This document shows, piece by piece, positions 1-8,887 of a DNA stretch of 59,915 bases. Made by a program: the position numbers and the translations under genes. Position 1 is the first letter of the stretch. Each line of letters opens with the position of its first letter. The notes beneath the pieces were generated by a model that was not told the origin of the DNA, made no database searches, and saw only the letters and a program-made list of their open reading frames with translations. Origin of the DNA: Marisediminitalea alba (lineage in GTDB: Bacteria; Pseudomonadota; Gammaproteobacteria; Enterobacterales; Alteromonadaceae); NCBI RefSeq assembly GCF_002993365.1, contig NZ_PVNP01000212.1, forward strand, positions 1 to 59,915, written 5' to 3'.

Positions 1-281
1 ATAGCACGAAGGGCTGAACCTGTCACGAGCGGCAAGTCACGCGTGCTCTCGCGTTATCGGAACACAAGGCAATGAAGAATCATTGCTCCGGGACAAATAT
101 ACAAGAAGGGTCGGAAACCTGGGCGGTGTTTGCGGAGTTCTAAACGATAAAGCGGCGACACGATGCACGAAACAGACTCAGGTATTGGCTATGGTCAATA
201 CAGACAGGAACCGCCGTGGTACGGAACCGTATGCCCGGTGGTGTGAGAGGACGGCGGGAGTAATCCCGCCTCCTACTCGAT
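1..281 (+). mobile_element. 3' end of a group II intron (domains V and VI)
   Basis: The first 281 bases read as the 3' part of a group II intron cut by the window edge. Bases 209-242 fold as a 34-nt domain V: ACCGCC (210-215) pairs with GGTGGT (237-242), and an upper stem GTACG/CGTAT closes a GAAC loop. Domain VI is 245-281: GGCGGGA/TCCCGCC around a GTAA loop, over GAGAGGA/TCCT..CTC with one unpaired A at 275. That A is seven bases from the 3' end, the usual branch-point position, and the element ends in AT, fitting the AY rule. No maturase frame is visible in 1-208, so any reverse transcriptase gene lies upstream, or the copy lacks one. The boundary at 281 is inferred from structure. Confidence 0.7.
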
Positions 282-569
282 CCCGCTAAAGCGAAAATGG
301 ACCTGAAAAACACCCCGGATCAGTACTTTTTTTAGCTGGCCAAATACCTATAGACAAGTCACAAAACCCGATCCTCTATCACCTGAAAATATATTTTTAA
401 TTTGGCATTTTTTGTTTGTTTATTAACTGTTTAGAGTCTATAAAACGGTTGCTGTCGGGGCTTGCCCAGGCAGTGTTGAAGGTAAAAGTAAACAGATAAA
501 AAGGCCGGTATTTTGTTTGAAAATAACAGATGGCAGTACCGACCAAAAAAAACAATCCGGGAAACCATT

Positions 570-3149
570 ATGAAAACAAGTTTGACGAGAATTTCAGCAC
601 AACTTCGTCTGGTGCTGGCAGCTTCTGTAGCCGCCACCAGTGTTGTTGCTACCCCCGCTCTGGCTCAGGATGATGCCGACGCTAAATCGGTTGAGAAAAT
701 CGCCGTTGTCGGTACCCGTGCCGCGCCGCGTTCGATTGGTGATTCTGCGGTACCTATCGATATTATTTCCGAAGAAGAGTTTGTTAATCAGGGTTCTACC
801 GACATGGTATCCATGATGCAAACGGTTGTGCCTTCGTTTAACGTTAACGACCAGCCAATCAATGATGCTTCCACTCTGGTGCGTCCGGCTAACCTGCGCG
901 GTATGGCGTCGGATCATACTCTGGTGCTGGTTAACGGTAAGCGTCGTCACCGTTCTGCGGTAATTACTTTCTTAGGCGGCGGCCTGTCTGACGGTGCTCA
1001 GGGGCCTGATATTTCAACGATCCCGGCAGCTGCCTTAAAGCAGGTTGAGGTACTGCGGGACGGCGCCGCAGCTCAGTACGGTTCAGATGCTATTGCCGGT
1101 GTGGTCAACTTCGTGCTCAAAGACAGTGCTGAAGGTGGCATATTTGAAGCCCGCTACGGTTCATACTATGAAGGCGATGGTGACATGATGCAGTTAAGCG
1201 GTAATATCGGTTTACCTTTGGGTGACGATGGTTTCGCTAACTTCACCGGTGAGTACCGTACCGCTAATCCAACCTCGCGCAGTGTTCAGCGTGACGATGC
1301 TGCCGCACTAATTGCTGCTGGCAATACCGCTGTTGCCGATCCAGCCCAAATCTGGGGTAGCCCGGAAATCAAAGATGATCTTAAGTTATTTGCCAATCTC
1401 GGAATGGATTTAAGCGATGATTCCCGTTTGTACCTGTTTGGTAACTACGCAGAGCGTGAAGTCGAAGGCGGATTCTATTATCGTAACCCACATACCCGTG
1501 GCGGTGTTGCCGATGGCGGCACGGATGAAGACGGCACGCCATTGTTGTTGGTGGGCGATTTGGATGGCGTTGGTACCGGCGTTGAGTGTCCGTTAGTGCG
1601 CATTACCGATGGTAATGTGCTGGATGACGCAGATTACGGCCTGATAGCGGATAACTCTACCGCTGTAGGTGCTAACTGTTTTGCCTTTAACGAAATGTTC
1701 CCGGGCGGTTTTACACCGCGTTTTGGCGGCACTGTGGAAGACATGTCACTGGTGTTTGGTACGAGCGGCGAACTGGGCAATGAAATTGGTTATGACGTGA
1801 GCCTGAACTTCGGTCAGAATTCCGTTGACTTTGCTATCAGCAATACCATCAACCCTTCCCTCGGGCCGGATACACCCACCTCATTCAAACCGGGTATGTA
1901 CACCCAAACCGAAAAATCACTGGATATCGACCTAACCAAGCCCATCGATATGGGGCTGTCTGAGCCGGTTTATCTGGCCGGTGGTTTCCAGTACCGCCAT
2001 GAGACTTACGAGAGTGAAGCAGGCGATCCGGCATCTTTTGCTATTGGACCGTTGGCGTCACAAGGCTTTGGTATTGGCTCAAATGGTTTTCCTGGCTTGT
2101 CTACCCGTAGTGCCGGTGAAGCCTCGCGCCACAATATTGCGCTGTATCTGGATGCAGAAGCGTATCTGACTGACGATCTGTTGTTAACGGCGGCCGTTCG
2201 TTATGAAGACTTTTCAGACTTTGGTGACACCACCAAGGGGAAAATATCACTGCGCTATCAGGCAACTGATGCCATTGCATTCCGAGGTGCTTTCAGCACG
2301 GGTTTTAAAGCGCCAACCATTGGCCAGAGTAACGTGCGTAACGTAACTACCGCATTTGGTACTGATGGTCGCCTTATCGACCGTGCAACCCTGCCACCTA
2401 CCGATCCGATTTCTGTTCAGAAGGGCGGTACACAGTTAACGCCGGAAGAGTCTGAAAGCATGAGCGTTGGTATGGTCGCTGAGTTTGACAACGGCTTGTT
2501 CCTGACAGTGGATTACTACAACATTGAGGTGACCGATCGGATCAGCACCACTTCGGGTATCAGCTTAACGGAAGAAGACATTGAAGCCTTGCTTGCTCAG
2601 GGCGTAGAGGATGCCTCGAGCTTCTCTGAAGTCAGTTTCTTTACCAATGATTTTGATACCACCACTGAAGGTGTGGATATCGTCGCTAACTATTCTTTCG
2701 ACATGTACGGCGGTGAAACCAAGCTTGCGCTGGCTTATAACTGGACATCGACTACCGTCGATGATGCGTCAGATAACATCTCAGCCGAACGGATCCATAT
2801 GCTGGAAGACAACCTGCCGGCCATTCGTTATAGCCTGACAGCAAATCATACTAATGGTGACTGGCGTATCTTAGGTCGCATGAACTATGCTGGCAGCATT
2901 TATGAAGATCACCTGGATTCCGGGCTGCCTATCGATAATGTCAGCGCTGAGTTTACCTTTGATATGGAAGTGGGCTATCACTTTACTGATGACCTGCAAC
3001 TGGTGGTCGGTGCCAAGAATCTGTTTGATGAGCGTCCTGATCGCAACGTGATGTGGGATAACGAAATTGCCGGTTCTAAATACCCGACAACATCGCCAAT
3101 CGGTATCAACGGTGGCTTTTATTATGTAAGAGGTATCTATACTTTTTAA
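570..3149 (+). CDS. TonB-dependent outer-membrane receptor without STN domain
   Basis: An 859-residue outer-membrane receptor that would import an unknown large substrate using TonB energy. The ATG at 570 is preferred over a frame open from 513 because it begins a clean signal peptide (MKTSLTRISAQLRL..., cleavage near ATPALAQ). A plug domain follows at about 45-165 (VLRDGAAAQYGSDAIAGV near its end), then a long beta-barrel ending in a C-terminal Phe (RGIYTF), typical of barrels. It lacks the STN domain found in its paralog at 4896-7790, with which it shares long identical blocks such as GGGLSDGAQGPDIS. It probably serves as the working transporter, with the paralog as the signalling copy. No Fur box was seen in 282-569, so an iron substrate is not supported by the sequence. 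Confidence 0.93.
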   Translation: MKTSLTRISAQLRLVLAASVAATSVVATPALAQDDADAKSVEKIAVVGTRAAPRSIGDSAVPIDIISEEEFVNQGSTDMVSMMQTVVPSFNVNDQPINDASTLVRPANLRGMASDHTLVLVNGKRRHRSAVITFLGGGLSDGAQGPDISTIPAAALKQVEVLRDGAAAQYGSDAIAGVVNFVLKDSAEGGIFEARYGSYYEGDGDMMQLSGNIGLPLGDDGFANFTGEYRTANPTSRSVQRDDAAALIAAGNTAVADPAQIWGSPEIKDDLKLFANLGMDLSDDSRLYLFGNYAEREVEGGFYYRNPHTRGGVADGGTDEDGTPLLLVGDLDGVGTGVECPLVRITDGNVLDDADYGLIADNSTAVGANCFAFNEMFPGGFTPRFGGTVEDMSLVFGTSGELGNEIGYDVSLNFGQNSVDFAISNTINPSLGPDTPTSFKPGMYTQTEKSLDIDLTKPIDMGLSEPVYLAGGFQYRHETYESEAGDPASFAIGPLASQGFGIGSNGFPGLSTRSAGEASRHNIALYLDAEAYLTDDLLLTAAVRYEDFSDFGDTTKGKISLRYQATDAIAFRGAFSTGFKAPTIGQSNVRNVTTAFGTDGRLIDRATLPPTDPISVQKGGTQLTPEESESMSVGMVAEFDNGLFLTVDYYNIEVTDRISTTSGISLTEEDIEALLAQGVEDASSFSEVSFFTNDFDTTTEGVDIVANYSFDMYGGETKLALAYNWTSTTVDDASDNISAERIHMLEDNLPAIRYSLTANHTNGDWRILGRMNYAGSIYEDHLDSGLPIDNVSAEFTFDMEVGYHFTDDLQLVVGAKNLFDERPDRNVMWDNEIAGSKYPTTSPIGINGGFYYVRGIYTF

Positions 3150-3168
3150 GGTAGAATAATGCCACTGG

Positions 3169-3200
3169 CCGGCCGGGGTAGCCCGGCCGGTTGTTTGTTT
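3169..3200 (+). terminator. Rho-independent terminator after the first receptor gene
   Basis: CCGGCCGGG (3169-3177) and CCCGGCCGG (3182-3190) form a perfect 9-bp GC stem with a GTAG loop, followed by TTGTTTGTTT. It begins 19 bases after the receptor stop and ends only 35 bases before the sigma factor start, so it could separate receptor expression from regulator expression. Confidence 0.8.
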
Positions 3201-3235
3201 AATGTAATAGTAGCCATGTTGCCAGATACCGAACA

Positions 3236-3778
3236 ATGAGCGGACACTCTAAAATTGCCGCAACTTATTTGAAATACCGCCTGCGTCTGATGCGAGCGGT
3301 GGCAAATATTGTGGACGATAACGACGTTGAAGATATAGTGCAGGATGCCTTTGTTAAAAGTTATGAAGCTGAATTAAATCAGGAAATTCAGTACGAGCGG
3401 ACTTACATGTTAAGAACGGTGCGTAATCTCGCCCTTAATCATGTGTCCCGGGCGGCGCATAAGCTGAATGACCAGGTTGAGAATATGGATCTGTTGTCAC
3501 ACAGCAATATGGATGCGTCACTGGAAAAACAGTTTGAAAGTAAACAGCGTTTTATTCATTTTTGCCAGGCAACGGAAAGTTTGCCGGCACAAGTTAAGCG
3601 CGTTTTTTTGCTGAAGAAAGTGTACGATATGAGTCAGCGCGATATCGCCGAGCTGCTGCAACTCAGTGAAAGTACAGTGGAAAAACATGTGGCTAAAGGG
3701 CTTATGCAATGCGCTCAGTTCCTGGCTCGCCAACAGCAGCCTCAGCGCGCTGACGACAGTCAGTCAAATCTGGGGTAG
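3236..3778 (+). CDS. FecI-like ECF sigma factor
   Basis: A 180-residue extracytoplasmic-function sigma factor. Region 2 is at about 10-75 (DDNDVEDIVQDAFVKSYE, where sigma-70 family proteins bind core polymerase and the -10 element). Region 4 is at about 110-165 (LPAQVKRVFLLKKVYDMSQRDIAE, then a helix-turn-helix with LSESTVEKHVAKG). Length and sequence match the FecI class that works with a FecR regulator and an STN-bearing receptor. Both partners follow directly, FecR-like 13 bases downstream and the receptor after it. The expected targets are the receptor genes on either side. Which promoter it reads cannot be told from this window. Confidence 0.92.
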   Translation: MSGHSKIAATYLKYRLRLMRAVANIVDDNDVEDIVQDAFVKSYEAELNQEIQYERTYMLRTVRNLALNHVSRAAHKLNDQVENMDLLSHSNMDASLEKQFESKQRFIHFCQATESLPAQVKRVFLLKKVYDMSQRDIAELLQLSESTVEKHVAKGLMQCAQFLARQQQPQRADDSQSNLG

Positions 3779-3791
3779 GTCAATAGTAGTT

Positions 3792-4826
3792 ATGAGTAAT
3801 GTAAGTCAATTTAACAGTAAAGAAACCATACAGGCTACCGCATGTGACTGGATAGCCGCTATTGATCGTGGGCTCACGGTGCAGGAAACCGAAGTACTGA
3901 AAGACTGGATCGCCAGCAATCCTTCTCATCAGAAAGTACTGGCAGAGATGGCAGCATTGTGGGATGAGATAAGTGTGATGAACACGGTACGGGAACTGGC
4001 ACCGGTGCAAAAACCCACGAAATCATCACCATCCAGGCGCTGGCTTATCAGTGCTGCGGCTGTGTTTATGCTCAGCGGATTAATTAGCTGGCAGTGGCTG
4101 AGCAGCCCCGGTGAACCTGCGCAGCAGGTAATGCTAACGGAGCATAGCCAGACACTGGTAGGCGAACAGAAAACCGTTACTCTGGCTGATGGTTCAAGAG
4201 TCTATTTAAACACCGATACCGAAATTCATGTGGCCTTTTACGCCGACTCCCGTCAGGTAGCACTAATTAAAGGCGAGGCACATTTTGAGGTTGCCAAAGA
4301 CCCGGCAAAACCTTTTACGGTATCAGCCGGTAACAATGCAGTAACGGCGGTAGGCACCGCGTTTAATATGCAGTTTACCCGAGCCAAGGCATTTGAACTG
4401 ACTGTGACTGAAGGTAAAGTCAGGGTTTCCAGGCAGTCAAATGAGGCGGCTTCAGAGCAACAACCGCAACCGGTGTTCGCTCGGGAAGGCGTAATGGTGT
4501 TCGCCGGCGAAAAAGTGCTGGTCAGTGATAAAGTTTCGCCAAGAGAGTCGCTGACGCAATCAGAAATTGCCCAGAGTCTTGCCTGGCAAGATGGCCAGAT
4601 TGTCTTTACCGGCGAGCAACTACCCCAGGCGTTACAGGAAATCAGCCGCTATACACAGGTTAAGTTTGTGATTGATGATGAAGCACTTAAGGCTACCCGG
4701 GTAGCGGGCTATTTCCGGGTAGGGGATATAAAAGGCTTGCTGGCCGCACTGGAAAATAGTTTTGCTATCAGCTCCTATGAAGGGTCTGATAAGACTATTC
4801 ATCTGCATACCAAATCGGGGGCGTGA
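3792..4826 (+). CDS. FecR-like anti-sigma regulator
   Basis: A 344-residue inner-membrane regulator of the preceding sigma factor. The ATG at 3792 (MSNVSQFNS) is chosen because it follows the sigma stop by 13 bases; the frame is open further upstream but overlaps sigma coding sequence. In order it has a cytoplasmic N-terminal FecR_N segment (about 12-60, DWIAAIDRGLTVQETEVLKDW), one transmembrane helix (about 83-102, WLISAAAVFMLSGLISWQWL), a periplasmic FecR domain (about 125-220, VTLADGSRVYLNTDT and AVGTAFNMQ) and a C-terminal DUF4974-like lobe. By family knowledge it relays the receptor's periplasmic STN signal to the sigma factor. Confidence 0.9.
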   Translation: MSNVSQFNSKETIQATACDWIAAIDRGLTVQETEVLKDWIASNPSHQKVLAEMAALWDEISVMNTVRELAPVQKPTKSSPSRRWLISAAAVFMLSGLISWQWLSSPGEPAQQVMLTEHSQTLVGEQKTVTLADGSRVYLNTDTEIHVAFYADSRQVALIKGEAHFEVAKDPAKPFTVSAGNNAVTAVGTAFNMQFTRAKAFELTVTEGKVRVSRQSNEAASEQQPQPVFAREGVMVFAGEKVLVSDKVSPRESLTQSEIAQSLAWQDGQIVFTGEQLPQALQEISRYTQVKFVIDDEALKATRVAGYFRVGDIKGLLAALENSFAISSYEGSDKTIHLHTKSGA

Positions 4827-4895
4827 TAAAAAAGTGCACGACCTGCCGCTTTGTGTAACTATTAGCGGAATTTTACCTAACTTTAACAAGTAACA

Positions 4896-7790
4896 TTGCG
4901 CAAACGTTGTTCTCATTGTTGGCTTTTTACTTTTTTGCTGGTGGCTGCCTGGCCGGTACCACCCGTTTTGGGCGCTATTAAAGAATACTCAACAGCGCCA
5001 CAGTATGACTTTTCAGTGAGGCCACAAACCGCCGATAAATCCCTTATCGAACTGGCCGGTCAGGCCAGAACGACGTTGTTGTTTCCCTTTGAGCTGGCCC
5101 AGCAGGTTGTGTTGCCGGGGATCCAGGGGCAATATACTCTGGAGGAAGCGCTTAACCTTTTATTAGAAAACTCTCCTCTCACCATTCATAGGGATAATAA
5201 AGGTTATCTGACCATTGTTCCCAGACAGACTGAGCCTCCAGTTAACGCGCTCCGCGAAGAAAGCTCCAAAATAACCATTGATGAAGGGCCCGTATACGAG
5301 CGTATTTCAGTGCTGGGTAACCGGGCATCAGCACGTGGAGCATACGATTCGGCGGTGCCACTGGATATTATTGCTACCGATAATCCTTTTTTTGCCGGCA
5401 GTCAGACCATGCTCGATGCGTTAACTCAGGTGCTCCCATCATTTAATGTCAGTGCGCAAACCACCAACGATGCGGCTATGTTGGTGCGACCGGCAAATCT
5501 TCGCGGGCTGGCATCTGATCACACGCTAACGCTGGTAAACGGTAAACGCCGCCACCGTTCGGCCGTGATCACATTTTTGGGCGGCGGTTTGTCTGATGGT
5601 GCCCAGGGGCCGGACATTTCGGTATTGCCGGTGAGTGCTATAGAACAGGCCGAAGTACTTCGCGATGGTGCAGCGGCCCAATATGGTTCTGATGCCATTG
5701 CCGGAGTGATGAACTTTAAACTGAAAAGTACGCCGGGGCAGGGCAGTATTTCATTCACTGGCGGTCAGTATTCAGCCGGTGATGGAGAGCAGGTCAGCGT
5801 GCAGGTAAGTCAGGGGCTGGCTATTGGCCAGAAGGGGGCTCTGCAGCTGAGTGCCGAGTATCAACAGCAAAATCCTACCGACCGCAGTGTTCAGCGCGAG
5901 GATGCCCAGGCACTGCTTGATGCCGGCAATAAAGTTATCGCGATACCCGCGCAAAAGTGGGGCAGTGCAGCCATGGATCGAGATGTTAAGCTAGCGGCAA
6001 ATCTAGTTGTGCCTGTTTCCCGCCAGCATGAAGTATACGCTTTTGCGCTGGGCACCAGTCGGGATATGGAAGGGGAGTTTTATTTCCGCAATCCGCAGCG
6101 TCGGCAGGGCGTATTCGTCGCTGGTGCGAGCCAGCCTGGTGAACTGCTAATTGCCGACCTGGACGGCTTAGGTGAAGGCATTGAATGCCCAACCATTCTG
6201 TTAACGGGTGATAATGTACTGGCTAGTGCTACATACCAACAAATTGCCGATGAACAAAGTGCGGTGGGGCGTAACTGTTTTGCGTTTAACGAATGGTTTC
6301 CAGGCGGGTTTACGCCGCGCTTTGGTGGCCGGGTGAAAGATGGCACATTTTACGCCGGCAGTCGCGGTGAGTTTGGTGATGCCTGGCTGTACGATGTAAG
6401 TGTAGGAGCGGGCTATTCCGGTATTCGTTATTACATTAATAACACGGTTAACCCCTCGCTTGGGCCTGATTCGCCCACCACATTTCGGCCCGGAGGGGCT
6501 GCGCAAATTGAGCGTAATGCCAGTATCGGGCTCCTCAAAAGTCTGCCTACCGGCTTCTATGAGCCATTTACCCTGGCGTTGGGACTGGAATGGCGTAGCG
6601 AGCGTTACCGGCAAATTGCTGGCGAACAGGCTTCCTACGAGGTAGGACGTTTTGCGCAAAATCGCCAGGGGGTGAGCGCCGGGTTTTCGGTGGGCGCTAA
6701 CGGCTTTCCGGGCTATCGACCAGAAACATCCGGTGAGTGGCAGCGAGAAACACGGGCTGTTTATGTAGATTTAACCATGCCTTTAAGTGATACCTGGTTC
6801 ACTACGGCGGCGTTCAGAGCGGAAGACTTTTCTGATTTTGGTACTCACGTAGATGGTAAGCTAAGCCTTCGCTGGCAGGCCACTGAAACCCTTGCGTATC
6901 GTTCTTCGGTAAGTACCGGGTTTAAGGCACCTACTGTCGGGCAGAGCAATATCATTAATATCAGTACTAAATTTGGTCTTAATGGACTGGAAGATCAGAT
7001 CACTTTACCACCTACCAACAGTGTGGCGGTAAAGCTGGGAGCCCGCGAATTAACGCCGGAAGAATCGGTTAATTTTAGTGTGGGCCTGATGGCCAGTCTG
7101 TCGCCTGCTGCGCAACTTACACTGGATTTCTATCAGATCTATTTAGCGGATCGTATTAGCACAACGTCGGCCATAGAACTGGATGAACAAACCGTCGGGC
7201 TATTACTTGAACAGGGGTTTGAAGAGGCTGAAACGTATCGCAGCGCGAAGTTTTTCACCAATGATTTTGATACCCGCACCCGGGGGCTTGACTTGGTGTT
7301 TAACTGGCAGTTCGACTGGCAGGGCTGGCAGCATCAGTTATTAGCCACGTTAAACTGGACTGATACCCAGGTGATCCGTGTAACTGCGCAGGATTACGAG
7401 CAGCGGGACGGCGCCGTAAATCTCACAACCCAGCGGATCAGAATGCTCGAGGACAACCTGCCAGCTTACCGGGCTAACATCAGCCTGACGCAATCATTCG
7501 GTGCGCACCAGTTAGCCTGGCAAGTTCATTATTTTGGTGCCTTTTATGAAGATCATCTCGACGCTTCGGCCGGCTACGATATCGAAGCGCCAGGGCGTTT
7601 CACTATGGATGCGCGATGGTCCTATAAACTTGCAGAAGACTGGAAGTTAACGATGGGGATCAATAATGTCTTTAATACCCAGCCTGAATTAAATCCACAT
7701 CGCTTTGTTGCCGGAGCGAAATACCCGTCGACGAGTCCGGGGGGATTTGATGGGCGTTATGGGTTTATTGCGTTTATAGGGGGTTGGTAA
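4896..7790 (+). CDS. TonB-dependent receptor with N-terminal STN domain (FecA-type transducer)
   Basis: A 964-residue receptor. The start is a TTG at 4896; an in-frame stop at 4884 leaves no ATG in front of the signal peptide (CWLFTFLLVAAWPVPPVLGA). Residues about 33-112 form a secretin/TonB short N-terminal (STN) domain, the part that contacts FecR-like proteins. A plug (about 135-265) and a beta-barrel ending in FIAFIGGW follow. It is a clear paralog of the receptor at 570-3149 and shares NGKRRHRSAVITFLGGG and VLRDGAAAQYGSDAIAGV. As the last gene of the sigma-FecR-receptor order it should be the surface sensor. The ligand is unknown. The TTG start and poor ribosome site suggest low translation, as would suit a sensor. 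Confidence 0.9.
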   Translation: MRKRCSHCWLFTFLLVAAWPVPPVLGAIKEYSTAPQYDFSVRPQTADKSLIELAGQARTTLLFPFELAQQVVLPGIQGQYTLEEALNLLLENSPLTIHRDNKGYLTIVPRQTEPPVNALREESSKITIDEGPVYERISVLGNRASARGAYDSAVPLDIIATDNPFFAGSQTMLDALTQVLPSFNVSAQTTNDAAMLVRPANLRGLASDHTLTLVNGKRRHRSAVITFLGGGLSDGAQGPDISVLPVSAIEQAEVLRDGAAAQYGSDAIAGVMNFKLKSTPGQGSISFTGGQYSAGDGEQVSVQVSQGLAIGQKGALQLSAEYQQQNPTDRSVQREDAQALLDAGNKVIAIPAQKWGSAAMDRDVKLAANLVVPVSRQHEVYAFALGTSRDMEGEFYFRNPQRRQGVFVAGASQPGELLIADLDGLGEGIECPTILLTGDNVLASATYQQIADEQSAVGRNCFAFNEWFPGGFTPRFGGRVKDGTFYAGSRGEFGDAWLYDVSVGAGYSGIRYYINNTVNPSLGPDSPTTFRPGGAAQIERNASIGLLKSLPTGFYEPFTLALGLEWRSERYRQIAGEQASYEVGRFAQNRQGVSAGFSVGANGFPGYRPETSGEWQRETRAVYVDLTMPLSDTWFTTAAFRAEDFSDFGTHVDGKLSLRWQATETLAYRSSVSTGFKAPTVGQSNIINISTKFGLNGLEDQITLPPTNSVAVKLGARELTPEESVNFSVGLMASLSPAAQLTLDFYQIYLADRISTTSAIELDEQTVGLLLEQGFEEAETYRSAKFFTNDFDTRTRGLDLVFNWQFDWQGWQHQLLATLNWTDTQVIRVTAQDYEQRDGAVNLTTQRIRMLEDNLPAYRANISLTQSFGAHQLAWQVHYFGAFYEDHLDASAGYDIEAPGRFTMDARWSYKLAEDWKLTMGINNVFNTQPELNPHRFVAGAKYPSTSPGGFDGRYGFIAFIGGW

Positions 7791-7801
7791 AAATGTGGGA
7801 C

Positions 7802-7827
7802 AAAAAAGGACGTTAGCCAACGTCCTT
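7802..7827 (-). terminator. Terminator of bfd
   Basis: AAGGACGTT (7806-7814) and AACGTCCTT (7819-7827) form a 9-bp stem with a four-base loop. Read on the minus strand it is followed by six T (7807-7802). The stem overlaps the last codons and stop of bfd. Confidence 0.75.
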
Positions 7828-8007
7828 AAATAAACTTTCGTTAATGATTGTCGAGTCGATGACCTGTTGGGCCATTTGTATGCATTTGCCACATTGCGAG
7901 CCCAATTGCAGCTGTTCACGCAGATCACGTATATTGCCAACGCCACTGTCGGTTACCGCTTTGCGTATCGCGGTATCTGTTACACCGTAACACATGCAGA
8001 CATACAT
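7813..8007 (-). CDS. bfd: Bacterioferritin-associated ferredoxin
   Basis: A 64-residue [2Fe-2S] protein. The cysteine pattern CMC (C4, C6) and CGKC (C39, C42) is that of Bfd, which docks on bacterioferritin and passes electrons to the heme so that stored iron is released. The length equals that of the E. coli protein. A good Fur box lies 25 bases upstream of the start, matching the known derepression of bfd under iron starvation. No bacterioferritin gene is in the window. It points convergently at the second receptor gene. Confidence 0.93.
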   Translation of the reverse strand: MYVCMCYGVTDTAIRKAVTDSGVGNIRDLREQLQLGSQCGKCIQMAQQVIDSTIINESLFKDVG

Positions 8008-8032
8008 AAAACATAAACTCCAATAACAATAT

Positions 8033-8051
8033 GCAAATGATAATAATTGTT
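8033..8051 (-). promoter_or_regulatory. Fur box upstream of bfd
   Basis: The 19 bases here contain AATGATAAT and match the classical Fur consensus GATAATGATAATCATTATC at 14 of 19 positions. The site lies 25 bases before the bfd start codon, where bound Fur-Fe(II) would block transcription. It is about 210 bases from the peroxiredoxin gene on the other strand, so bfd is the likelier target. Confidence 0.7.
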
Positions 8052-8208
8052 ATTTGAGGTTATTGCAAATATTTTGTGCAGATTTATGATGGTTCGGTCA
8101 CATATTGAGGAAATATACAGGCCATCTGGTCTGATGAGTTTAAAAAAGTCTGTAACGTCAATTGTATTTTCATTTATTGCACTCACTATATCAGGCAGCA
8201 GCAGATAC

Positions 8209-8230
8209 TGATGTGATATAGATCACAACT
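8209..8230 (+). promoter_or_regulatory. CRP (cAMP receptor protein) binding site
   Basis: TGTGA (8212-8216), six bases, TCACA (8223-8227): both half-sites of the CRP consensus are perfect. The centre is about 45 bases upstream of the peroxiredoxin ATG. Depending on the true transcription start, CRP could repress or activate. No promoter elements were assigned with confidence. Confidence 0.7.
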
Positions 8231-8264
8231 ACTGCCATTCACATAATGAAAATGGAGAATAGAT

Positions 8265-8870
8265 ATGAGCGTACTTGTTGGACGTCCAGCCCCGGATTTT
8301 ACTGCAGCAGCCGTGTTAGGCAGTGGTGAAATTGTTGACAGCTTTACCCTGAGCGAAGCCATTAAAGGCAAAAAAGCAGTTGTCTTTTTCTATCCACTGG
8401 ACTTTACCTTTGTATGTCCGTCAGAACTGATTGCTTTTGATAAGCGTTACGAAGAATTCACTAAGCGTGGCGTTGAGGTTATCGGTGTATCAATCGATTC
8501 TCAGTTCTCGCACAACGCATGGCGTAACACCCCTGTAAATGAAGGCGGTATCGGGCCGGTTAAATACACGCTGGTTGCTGACACCAAGCACGAAATTTGT
8601 CAGGCCTATGACGTTGAGCATCCGGAAGCAGGTGTTGCGTTCCGTGGTTCTTTCCTGATCGACAAAGAAGGTCAGGTACGCCATCAGGTAGTTAACGATC
8701 TGCCTTTAGGTCGTAATATCGATGAAATGTTACGTATGGTTGATGCGCTGGATTTCCACGAAGAGCACGGTGAAGTTTGCCCGGCTGGCTGGACTGAAGG
8801 TAAAGCGGGTATGGACGCAAGCCCTGCAGGTGTTGCTAAGTATCTGTCTGAGAAGTCAGAAGAACTTTAA
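8265..8870 (+). CDS. Typical 2-Cys peroxiredoxin (AhpC/Prx1 family, peroxiredoxin C)
   Basis: A 201-residue thiol peroxidase that reduces H2O2 and organic peroxides. The peroxidatic Cys is C51 in FTFVCPSE and the resolving Cys is C172 in GEVCPAGW. The length and the insert WRNTPVNEGGIGP fit the Prx1-type proteins of Vibrio and Alteromonas rather than the 187-residue enteric AhpC. No ahpF is adjacent, so the reductant is probably thioredoxin or a distant partner. The ATG at 8265 has a GGAG ribosome site seven bases upstream. A consensus CRP site precedes the gene and a strong terminator follows, so it is monocistronic. Confidence 0.95.
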   Translation: MSVLVGRPAPDFTAAAVLGSGEIVDSFTLSEAIKGKKAVVFFYPLDFTFVCPSELIAFDKRYEEFTKRGVEVIGVSIDSQFSHNAWRNTPVNEGGIGPVKYTLVADTKHEICQAYDVEHPEAGVAFRGSFLIDKEGQVRHQVVNDLPLGRNIDEMLRMVDALDFHEEHGEVCPAGWTEGKAGMDASPAGVAKYLSEKSEEL

Positions 8871-8887
8871 TCAAGATTTAGTTAATG

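Noticed and set aside
83..289. 68-residue open frame at the left edge
   Set aside because: It runs through domains V and VI of the group II intron; the RNA structure explains the sequence and the protein looks random.
6201..6659. 152-residue minus-strand frame
   Set aside because: Antisense to the second receptor, with no family features.
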